From positions 1 through 9,341 of the forward strand of contig CALJMB010000132.1 in NCBI GenBank assembly GCA_937982515.1: a DNA stretch of 9,341 nt, given 5' to 3'. The notes under the pieces were generated by a model. It was given only the letters and a program-made list of their open reading frames with translations, searched no databases and had not been told where the DNA came from. Position 1 is the first letter of the stretch; each line of letters begins with the position of its first letter. This stretch comes from an uncultured Balneolaceae bacterium. GTDB taxonomy: Bacteria > Bacteroidota > Rhodothermia > Balneolales > Balneolaceae. Below, one piece after another: positions 1-5,834 of this stretch. The position numbers and the translations under genes are program-made.

Positions 1-344
1 TCTTGCTATCACTATAATTGCCCCGGATGTTAAGCCGGGATGGCCCTGAACCCTGACCCAACAGGGCTTTAGCCCTTCCAACATTAGATATGCTGACATA
101 ATAAGATGAAACTCACAGTATCCTTAAAGTTTAAGCCGCCATTCCGTCGCTCTGCTGTGAACGTCCGTATGCAGCCCCTTGCGGGTAGGTTGTCTGTCCG
201 GGCAGGGACACCTGCTCGTAAGAGCTTATAAACCCTGTTCCTTATCTAGAATATATAGTGACTAAAGCAGCAGGCCATATCCTTCAGCAGCTCATCAAAC
301 CGAAAGTAGTCATGTTCAACGACATATGCGCACAACGGCCTAGA
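1..344. other. Gene-free palindrome-rich stretch at left edge
   Basis: No convincing reading frame covers this stretch on either strand. It holds many short inverted repeats. CCCGG (22-26) pairs with CCGGG (35-39). GCCCTG (43-48) pairs with CAGGGC (62-67). GGGCT (64-68) pairs with AGCCC (71-75). CTTAAA-G-TTTAAG lies at 123-135. TGTCC (195-199) pairs with GGACA (206-210). GCTC (214-217) pairs with GAGC (222-225) around a 4-base loop. Read on the minus strand, the last two hairpins are followed by a short CCC-GCAA-GGG hairpin with a GNRA-type loop. The first 80 bases resemble dispersed short palindromic repeats of Bacteroidota-type genomes (inferred from memory). The rest lies 3' of the transposase-derived gene and could be an old element end or a structured RNA; neither is proven, and no terminal inverted repeat was found. 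Confidence 0.5.
22..75. repeat. Clustered short inverted repeats (possible dispersed repeat)
   Basis: Three overlapping inverted repeats lie within 54 bases: CCCGG/CCGGG, GCCCTG/CAGGGC and GGGCT-TT-AGCCC. The last is centred at about 69-70. Such GGGCTTTAGCCC-like units are common as intergenic repeats in related genomes (recollection, not checked). No other copy is visible in this window. Confidence 0.4.
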
Positions 345-977
345 CTAGAAGAGAGGTTTGTTGCGTATGATTTTTAAAATCAAAGGGTAGAGCTCTTCAC
401 TTTTATGGTTGTACCTTAACTCACACTCTTTTAAGTGCAGGGTATACGTGGAGTTATGGATGCCCTTAAACTTTTCCAGGCGAGACTGTGAATAACCTAT
501 AAAACTTTCTATTCTGTTAATTTTAGTCCGGGCCTCCTGTTTCCCCGCTCCCTCACCGCATAATCGGATACGGCGGCGGCTTCCCAGCTCCACAATCATG
601 TCAATACCCGGCAACGATGCCCCCACGCCGTCTCTTGGAAGCCCTGATTCCAGCAGCCGCTGAATCTTCCCGGCTTCGGTATTACCAAATTGGACAGTGT
701 AGATAGTTCCGCCGTCCTCCAGGATGCCCAGTAGCCTGGTCTGTGCTGCGTCTGGAGCGTAAACTTCCGTATAGCCTCTCAGCGTCACAGGGCGCAGCAC
801 GTTACAGTATTCGGCCACTCGTTCCCTGATCCCGTTGAGGTACCTGTTCACCGTATTGCGATTTAAATTACTTAGTTCCGCCATCTGGGTAGCGGTAAGA
901 TCCAAAGCAAAATAACGGACCAGCTGGCGGAATTTTGCTTCTGAAATTTTAGCACGGTTCACATACCTGTTATCCAT
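345..977 (-). CDS. IS1595/ISXO2-like transposase-derived protein, catalytically incomplete
   Basis: This 210-residue protein resembles IS1595-family (ISXO2-like) transposases along its whole length. Residues 11-56 form the N-terminal recognition region with a helix-turn-helix (ALDLTATQMAELSNLNRNTV). Residues 81-110 match the family segment after the first acidic residue. Residues 124-160 match the stretch ending in the family's ING-IESF block (here INRIESF, E157). Residues 165-210 match the C-terminal KFKGIH...LHLKECELRYNH block. The family's first acidic motif (VDESYFG) is replaced by a shortened LRGYTEVYAPD stretch, and the SDGW motif by ASLPG, so two of three catalytic acids appear lost while the frame stays open. 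No terminal inverted repeats are evident. It starts at ATG 977, divergent from the receptor gene. It may be a decayed element, or a domesticated DNA-binding protein that could act on the intervening operators; the latter is inference. Confidence 0.72.
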   Translation of the reverse strand: MDNRYVNRAKISEAKFRQLVRYFALDLTATQMAELSNLNRNTVNRYLNGIRERVAEYCNVLRPVTLRGYTEVYAPDAAQTRLLGILEDGGTIYTVQFGNTEAGKIQRLLESGLPRDGVGASLPGIDMIVELGSRRRIRLCGEGAGKQEARTKINRIESFIGYSQSRLEKFKGIHNSTYTLHLKECELRYNHKSEELYPLILKIIRNKPLF

Positions 978-1084
978 TGAGCTTCAAGCCTTTCATAATG
1001 AATTATATCTGGTGATCTAGTCAAGACCATAACATTTTTTAGAGTTGTAACAGTTTCTTTGAGCTAATTGCCACTTTGTTCTTG

Positions 1085-1107
1085 TTATTTAGAATACATC
1101 TAAATAA
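1085..1107. promoter_or_regulatory. Perfect inverted repeat, candidate operator 1
   Basis: Nine-base arms TTATTTAGA (1085-1093) and TCTAAATAA (1099-1107) are perfectly complementary around a 5-base centre (ATACA). The site ends 53 bases before the receptor ATG. A weak sigma70-like pair (TTGTTA 1082-1087; TAAACT 1105-1110; 17-base spacing) would overlap it, which suits a repressor. The TTTAG...CTAAA core loosely recalls metal-responsive DtxR/MntR-class sites, but the regulator is not identified here. Confidence 0.55.
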
Positions 1108-1117
1108 ACTAGGCCTC

Positions 1118-1138
1118 TATTTAAACACGATCTAAATA
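1118..1138. promoter_or_regulatory. Near-perfect second copy of the operator
   Basis: TATTTAAA (1118-1125) and TCTAAATA (1131-1138) flank a 5-base centre, matching the first site in 15 of 16 inner arm bases and in arm spacing. The two centres (1096 and 1128) are 32 bp apart, close to three helical turns, so dimers on both would sit on the same DNA face. The copy ends 22 bases before the receptor start. Confidence 0.55.
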
Positions 1139-1160
1139 AAAGTCAAGCGCTTGCTGATTT

Positions 1161-3464
1161 ATGCAATCTGTACACCTATACCCTTTAATGGCATTCTGCT
1201 TTATAGGCATGTTGCTGAATGTTTCCGCAGTCTATGCTCAACATACCACTCTTTCAGGAACTGTTATCAATGAGAAAAACCAGCCTCTTTCTAATGTATA
1301 TGTGTTGCTGAACGGGGATCTGTACTATGCTGTAACAGACACAAACGGCCGATTCAGCATACAACAGGTGAAGCCGGGCGAGTATACACTGAGGATACAG
1401 AGAATAGGGTTTGAAACGCTGGAAAAGGTGATAACCGTAGATAGTGAAATGGATGGCAAACTCATCCTTACCCTGAAACCCCAAAGGTATCGGTCTAAGG
1501 AAACCGTGGTTGTAACTGCAACCCGTACGCGCAGGGATATAGAAGATGTGCCCGTTCCGGTGACGGTCATCGATGAGAAAGAAATCAGCAGTACCGGCAG
1601 CATGCGGCTAAGTGACATTCTCGCCGAGCAGACCGGCCTCATGTTAACCGCCGATCATGGTATGGGCGTACAGCTTCAGGGTTTTGATCCGGAATACACA
1701 CTGATTATGCTGGATGGACAGCCCCTGATCGGACGCACAGCCGGCACGCTTAATCTTGAACGGATTACAGTAGACAATGTGCAGCAGATCGAGATGATCA
1801 AAGGCCCCTCTTCCGCATTATGGGGCAGCGATGCCCTGGCTGGTGTCATCAACATCATTACCAAACAGGGAGATCGCCCGTTTGAGCTGAATGTGAATTC
1901 ACGCTACGGCAGAAATCAAACACTGGACTTTGGCGCTAATCTCTCGATGCAGAGAAATGACTGGAAACAGAATCTTTTCCTGAATCGCAACAGTTCTCAG
2001 GGGTACAGTTTAATACCAAACTCAATCGCCCAGACCGTTCCGTCCTATCAGAACTACACCGCTACCTACCGCACGGAAATTCCGGTTTCAGATGCTATCG
2101 ATCTTGAGTTGCACGGGCGTTATTATAACGAAAAGCAATCCGGTACCGATTATCTGGGCAGTACCGACAACCCGACCCTGCTGGATGGTGAGGATCTGCA
2201 GGAAGATTACAGCCTTTCCCCTTCTGTGCATTTCAGCCTGACGGGCGGCCTCCGGGGTAAAATATCTCACTACTTCAGCGGTTTTCGCACAGACACCCGG
2301 TATACATACCGTCAGGGCGACAGCCTGTATGAGCATACTACCTTCAAACAGTACTACAACAAATCGGAGCTGCAGCTTAACCAGACCTGGAACGCCAGCC
2401 ACACATCCACGTGGGGAGGCGGCTACGTTCATGAACAGCTGAATGCCCAACGCTATCCCCACAACCCCGCCTTTAACAGTTACTTTTTACTTGCGCAGCA
2501 TGAGTGGATGCCCGGCACCAGGTGGGACCTTATCGCCGGCCTCCGTTTCGATGCACACAGCGAGTATACCTCCCAGTTAAGCCCCAAACTCTCGGTCAGA
2601 TATAAACTCTCTGACAGGCTGCACCTGCGCGCCTCAGGGGGCAGCGGATTTAAGGCTCCCGACTTCAGGCAACTGTTTCTCGATTTTACCAATCCCACCG
2701 CCGGGTACAGTGTCTTTGGCTCCAGCAACGTACGGGAGCGTATTCGGGAGTTACAGGAACAGAATAAAATTCAGCAGGTCCTCATCCCGCTGAATCAGCT
2801 CGAGGAGATACGCTCGGAACGGTCCCTGGCTTTTAATGCCGGGGTGGATCTGCGTCCCTCCGAAGGCCTGGAGCTACGCGTCAACCTGTTCCGCAACAAC
2901 GTAGATGATCTCATAGAGTCTGCCCCTGTTGCCCGGAAAAACAATGGCCAGCCTATATACAGTTATTTCAACCTTCAGAACGTATACACACAGGGTCTTG
3001 AAACACAGCTGCGCTGGCAACCTGTAGAACAACTTCTTATTTCAGCCGGTTATCAGTTGCTGGATGCCCGCCGGAAGATTGAAGAGACCCGTACCGTTCA
3101 GGATGACCAGGGGGAAGTTGTTGAGCGTACGTTTTCATCCTACGAGCCTATGCTTAACCGCTCACAACACATGGCCAACATCAAACTGTACTATACATGG
3201 GAGGAGCCGGATATCAGCGCCAACTTACGTGGTACATGGCAGGGCAAGTATGCACGTTTCGACGCCAACGGCAACGGCTTTGCAGATCCCGGCGAATATG
3301 ATGATGGATACATGATCTGGAATACGGCGGTCGACAAGACCTTCTCCGGCCGCTACACCCTGCGCCTGGGTGTAGACAACCTGTTTGACTTCACGCGCCC
3401 ATTCGATCTCTCCTGGCTGCCCGGAAGAATATTTTACGCACAACTTTCACTACAACTCTACTAA
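1161..3464 (+). CDS. TonB-dependent outer-membrane receptor, probable haem receptor (HmuR-like)
   Basis: This 767-residue receptor would bind its ligand at the cell surface and import it through the outer membrane using TonB energy. Residues 1-26 are a signal peptide (cleavage near VYA-Q). Residues 30-107 form a carboxypeptidase-regulatory-like beta domain (LSGTVINEKNQPL...TDTNGRF...). KETVVVTATR (113-122) is a TonB-box-like segment. The plug runs about 116-235, ending in the family hallmark EMIKGPSSALWGSDALAGV (211-229). The remainder is a 22-strand-type barrel ending in an aromatic residue (Y767). FKAPDFRQLF at 497-506 resembles the FRAP-type motif of haem receptors. The haem assignment rests mainly on the HmuY-like gene 23 bp downstream and the chelatase beyond it; cobalamin or a siderophore remains possible. 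Tandem palindromic sites just upstream suggest repressor control. The ATG at 1161 is the best start, although no Shine-Dalgarno sequence is seen. Confidence 0.88.
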   Translation: MQSVHLYPLMAFCFIGMLLNVSAVYAQHTTLSGTVINEKNQPLSNVYVLLNGDLYYAVTDTNGRFSIQQVKPGEYTLRIQRIGFETLEKVITVDSEMDGKLILTLKPQRYRSKETVVVTATRTRRDIEDVPVPVTVIDEKEISSTGSMRLSDILAEQTGLMLTADHGMGVQLQGFDPEYTLIMLDGQPLIGRTAGTLNLERITVDNVQQIEMIKGPSSALWGSDALAGVINIITKQGDRPFELNVNSRYGRNQTLDFGANLSMQRNDWKQNLFLNRNSSQGYSLIPNSIAQTVPSYQNYTATYRTEIPVSDAIDLELHGRYYNEKQSGTDYLGSTDNPTLLDGEDLQEDYSLSPSVHFSLTGGLRGKISHYFSGFRTDTRYTYRQGDSLYEHTTFKQYYNKSELQLNQTWNASHTSTWGGGYVHEQLNAQRYPHNPAFNSYFLLAQHEWMPGTRWDLIAGLRFDAHSEYTSQLSPKLSVRYKLSDRLHLRASGGSGFKAPDFRQLFLDFTNPTAGYSVFGSSNVRERIRELQEQNKIQQVLIPLNQLEEIRSERSLAFNAGVDLRPSEGLELRVNLFRNNVDDLIESAPVARKNNGQPIYSYFNLQNVYTQGLETQLRWQPVEQLLISAGYQLLDARRKIEETRTVQDDQGEVVERTFSSYEPMLNRSQHMANIKLYYTWEEPDISANLRGTWQGKYARFDANGNGFADPGEYDDGYMIWNTAVDKTFSGRYTLRLGVDNLFDFTRPFDLSWLPGRIFYAQLSLQLY

Positions 3465-3487
3465 TCATTAATAATTACAAAATAGCT

Positions 3488-4126
3488 ATGACGCCATTAC
3501 GAAATACATTACAACTCTTAAGCCTGCCAGCCGTCCTTCTCCTTTTCTTATCTACAGCCTGCAATGATTCCAGCACCGGCCCGGGTAATGAAGAAGAAGA
3601 TGAATCACAAATCGAATCTTACATTGTCGAAGACATTCCGGCATCAGACGCTATCACCTACTACAGTCTTCGGGATAACAGTATTGTAGAAGCATCGGAT
3701 TCAGCTTCCACCGAATGGGATATCGCCTTTTCCACAACAACAATTTATACAAACAGCGAGGCCAGCGGCCCGGGTGATGGAGGTGCACTGGTACTGGATG
3801 TCTCTTTTGATGATGTAACCATCGCTCCTTCCGATGGTTATAGCACAGACACCGATACCTTGCTCGCAATTCCAACCGGTAGTGGGAACGGATGGTATAA
3901 TTACAACCGGACAACTCATATCGTCACTCCCATTGAAAACAAAACACTTGTGATAAAAACGGGAGATGGGGCGAACTATGCCAAATTGCAAGTTCTCAGT
4001 TATTATAAAGGCAATCCCGACCTCTCTGGCGAAGAATTCAGTAACAACCCGGATAACTATCCCTCAGGTTATTATACCTTTGAATACGTCATCCAATTAA
4101 ACGGGTCAAGAGAGTTTGCCGAATAA
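3488..4126 (+). CDS. HmuY-like haem-binding lipoprotein
   Basis: This 212-residue protein matches the HmuY family in layout. A hydrophobic N-terminus ends in LSTAC, so C25 is the probable lipidated cysteine. An acidic linker (34-41) precedes the domain. Family-like blocks follow: WDIAFSTTTIYTNS (77-90), SGPGDGGA (93-100), GWYNY (135-139), KTLVIKTGDGANYAKL (152-167) and SYYKG (171-175). HmuY proteins are surface lipoproteins that take haem and pass it to HmuR. The gene follows the receptor by 23 bp with no terminator between, so the two are probably co-transcribed. The mature protein contains a single histidine (H144) and no methionine, so it cannot use the His-His or Met-Met haem ligation described for characterised HmuY proteins. 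Either another ligand is used or the cargo differs. The family call is fairly firm; haem binding is inference. Confidence 0.78.
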   Translation: MTPLRNTLQLLSLPAVLLLFLSTACNDSSTGPGNEEEDESQIESYIVEDIPASDAITYYSLRDNSIVEASDSASTEWDIAFSTTTIYTNSEASGPGDGGALVLDVSFDDVTIAPSDGYSTDTDTLLAIPTGSGNGWYNYNRTTHIVTPIENKTLVIKTGDGANYAKLQVLSYYKGNPDLSGEEFSNNPDNYPSGYYTFEYVIQLNGSREFAE

Positions 4127-4267
4127 TTACTATTCCTCATCTCCGGCATGCCTGACGACTATTTCAGACCTCTGCCGGCAGATGGGTGGTAAGGTTAGCG
4201 CGTGTAGAGGCAGAGTTCCTGAACTGCTTTTAGCTGGCATGCCCTATTCGGCATTCCGTATAGACAA

Positions 4268-4320
4268 CCCCCTTAATCCCTCCCGACAAGCGTGTCGGGA
4301 CAGGCTCTTTGTTAAGGGGG
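4268..4320. repeat. Nested two-arm hairpin repeat
   Basis: Outer arms CCCCCTTAA (4268-4276) and TTAAGGGGG (4312-4320) are a perfect 9-base pair. Inside lies a perfect 8-base hairpin TCCCGACA-AGCG-TGTCGGGA (4281-4300). CCCTC/GAGGG (4328-4344) follows just downstream. The composition is that of a dispersed repeat; this nucleotide style occurs repeatedly in related genomes (recollection only). Confidence 0.65.
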
Positions 4321-4350
4321 AGAAATGCCCTCTCCGCTTGAGGGGAGATG

Positions 4351-4376
4351 ATTCGCCCAATAGTTTTTGGGCGGAT
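4351..4376. repeat. Ten-pair hairpin
   Basis: ATTCGCCCAA (4351-4360) pairs with TTGGGCGGAT (4367-4376) around a 6-base loop, with one T:G wobble. It follows directly on the nested hairpin repeat and is probably part of the same composite repeat. No T-run follows, so a simple intrinsic terminator is unlikely. Confidence 0.55.
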
Positions 4377-4469
4377 CTGAGGGATGCCCGGACAAGACGG
4401 CTAACCGCTAAACATTCTAAAATCAATCAGAGTTAAACGGATAATCCGATACTTACACTAACATTTATT

Positions 4470-5438
4470 ATGAAAAACATCACACGTTATTTACTGCTCA
4501 TTCCCTTTGTTCTGCTTTGGGTTAGTTCCTCCGGTTTTGCTCAGGATACCGGTGTATTAATACTGGCCCACGGTGGCAGTGAGGAGTGGAATGATGCCGT
4601 CATCGAAGCCGCCGAACCCTTAAAAGAAAAGTACAAGGTTGAAGTAGCTTTTGGGATGGCCAACTATGTATCTATGTACCACGGCATCAAAGCCCTGGAA
4701 AAACAGAAGGTCTCCACGATCGCAGTCGTTCCGCTGTTTATTTCCAGCCACAGTCTCATCATCCGCCAAACGGAGTATTTATTGGGCAAGCGCGATACCC
4801 TGGATGAACGGCCCATGCCGCTGATGCATCACGCCGATGAGTACAAGAAGATGATGGGCATCGAAGACAATTCGGGCCATTCATCGCATTCCTCCGGCGG
4901 ACACCATTTCTACACGCCAGAAAACCTGCAACCCCTTCCGGTTAAGGCCGACGTAGCTATCGGTCCCGCGCTGGATGACCACCCGGTGGTGGCCGATATC
5001 CTCAGCCGCAGAATTCAGGAACTCAGCTCAAATCCCGCTAACGAAACGGTGCTGCTGGTAGCCCACGGCCCCAACGAGGAAAGTGACAACCGAGGGTGGG
5101 TGCGTACGATGGAAAGCCTTTCAAAAAAGATCCAAACCTTGCAGGAGGAAAAAGGGGATCCATACAAACAGATATTCTCCCTGACGGTGCGAGACGACGC
5201 TCCTGAACCGATCTTTGAGCAGGCCAAAGCCCATCTCCGCACACTGGTGCGCCAGGCCGGACAAAACGGGGAGGTAATTGTGGTACCGCTCTTCCTCTCC
5301 TCCGGCGGACGCGAACATGCCGTAGCCGAACGGCTGGAAGGACTCGATTTTGCCTGGAATGGCCGCACCCTGTTGCCCGACTCCACTATTACCGAATTCT
5401 TGTGGCAGTCGGCGGAGCAGGCTCTGGGGGAAAAGTAA
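4470..5438 (+). CDS. Exported two-domain CbiX-like tetrapyrrole chelatase
   Basis: This 322-residue protein has two CbiX-type half domains of the class II chelatase fold, which insert metals such as cobalt or iron into sirohydrochlorin. The first half spans about 27-115, with LILAHGG (H34) and VVPLFISSHS (H94). The second spans about 190-318, with LLVAHGP (H199) and VVPLFLSSGGREH (H283). Both halves therefore keep candidate metal-site histidines. Unlike the usual cytoplasmic enzymes it begins with a signal peptide (1-24, cleavage near GFA-Q), so it should act in the periplasm. The linker at 119-147 is His-rich (HH at 120-121; GHSSHSSGGHH at 136-146), a plausible metal-loading loop. Its place after receptor and HmuY-like genes suggests removing metal from imported haem or metallating a tetrapyrrole; this role is inferred. 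Starts with ATG at 4470; AT-rich leader, no Shine-Dalgarno. Confidence 0.82.
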   Translation: MKNITRYLLLIPFVLLWVSSSGFAQDTGVLILAHGGSEEWNDAVIEAAEPLKEKYKVEVAFGMANYVSMYHGIKALEKQKVSTIAVVPLFISSHSLIIRQTEYLLGKRDTLDERPMPLMHHADEYKKMMGIEDNSGHSSHSSGGHHFYTPENLQPLPVKADVAIGPALDDHPVVADILSRRIQELSSNPANETVLLVAHGPNEESDNRGWVRTMESLSKKIQTLQEEKGDPYKQIFSLTVRDDAPEPIFEQAKAHLRTLVRQAGQNGEVIVVPLFLSSGGREHAVAERLEGLDFAWNGRTLLPDSTITEFLWQSAEQALGEK

Positions 5439-5462
5439 AAACAGAGTTTAATTTGAGATTCT

Positions 5463-5492
5463 GCCATATCGGGCTTGCAAGCCCGGTATGGC
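5463..5492. terminator. Strong 15-bp hairpin after the chelatase gene
   Basis: Bases 5463-5477 pair with 5478-5492 (GCCATATCGGGCTTG against its complement) with a single T:G wobble. It begins 24 bases after the stop of the chelatase gene, so it could end or protect the operon transcript. It lacks a following T-run, and its core (5470-5485) is also the first unit of the 23-bp-period array, so its role as a terminator is uncertain. Confidence 0.45.
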
Positions 5493-5669
5493 GGAGCTTG
5501 TAACCTCCATACAACGGAGCACGTAATCTCCGGGGGCCGGAGCACATAATCTCGAAGATCCGGAGATCATAGTCTCCGGGGCACGGAGATTATAATCTCG
5601 GTAGGAAGGAGACCATAATCTCGGAAGGACGGAGATTACAATCTCCGTCCGAAGGAGCTTACAGCGTGC
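5470..5669. repeat. Nine 16-bp quasi-palindromes at an exact 23-bp period
   Basis: Units begin at 5470, 5493, 5516, 5539, 5562, 5585, 5608, 5631 and 5654. Each has 16 bases and is followed by a 7-base spacer of unrelated sequence (GTATGGC, ATACAAC, GGGGGCC, AAGATCC, GGGGCAC, GTAGGAA, GAAGGAC, GTCCGAA). The core consensus is close to GGAGATTATAATCTCC. The first unit is GC-rich (CGGGCTTGCAAGCCCG) and the last is degenerate. Base pairs covary between units: position 3/14 is G-C in the first and A-T in the next seven; position 5/12 is C-G in the first and A-T in units 5 to 8. The array lies between the convergent chelatase and proline dehydrogenase genes. It could bind a protein, form serial RNA hairpins or be a palindromic repeat family. 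The units and spacers are too short for CRISPR. Confidence 0.85.
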
Positions 5670-5834
5670 TTTAAACGGCGTTTTAGGGTTGTTCACGGGG
5701 GCCGAGCGTCCCGTAATTACAATAGAGTAATATGCCGCGAGCAGCCTGTCCCGTCCTCCACCCGGGAAATAACAGGGTTCAACCCGTATAGCCTGGCAGG
5801 GTTATGCCGGGGAATAAGCTTTCCAAGAGTTTTT
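5670..5834. other. 3' spacer of the proline dehydrogenase gene
   Basis: No gene is seen. AAAC-GGC-GTTT (5673-5683) directly follows the array and GGGTT-C-AACCC (5775-5785) lies 50 bases past the stop of the leftward proline dehydrogenase gene. Neither has a convincing T-run, so no clear terminator can be named. Confidence 0.4.

Larger units (their letters stand above)
4127..4469. repeat. 343-bp gene-free gap of stacked palindromes inside the operon
   Basis: The gap separates the HmuY-like gene from the chelatase gene and holds no believable gene. It contains GGCATGCC twice (4145-4152 and 4236-4243), a perfect 12-base palindrome TCTGCCGGCAGA (4171-4182) and AGTTC/GAACT (4214-4225). Two larger hairpin groups are listed separately, and CGGAT-A-ATCCG lies at 4438-4448. 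It looks like dispersed palindromic repeats inserted between operon genes. They may act as mRNA processing or attenuation structures, or the chelatase may have its own promoter here; no clear promoter is seen. Confidence 0.6.

Noticed and set aside
1085..1138. Fur box
   Set aside because: The arms (TATTTAGA/TCTAAATA) do not fit the GATAAT-type Fur pattern.
4116..4436. 106-residue frame after the HmuY-like gene
   Set aside because: It is built from palindromic repeat DNA, overlaps the end of the HmuY-like gene and shows no protein-like pattern.
5470..5669. CRISPR array
   Set aside because: Units of 16 bases with 7-base spacers are far too short, units differ from one another, and no cas gene is nearby.
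5448..5696. 82-residue minus-strand frame over the 23-bp-period array
   Set aside because: Its sequence is only the translation of the palindromes; the 23-bp period shifts frame each unit.
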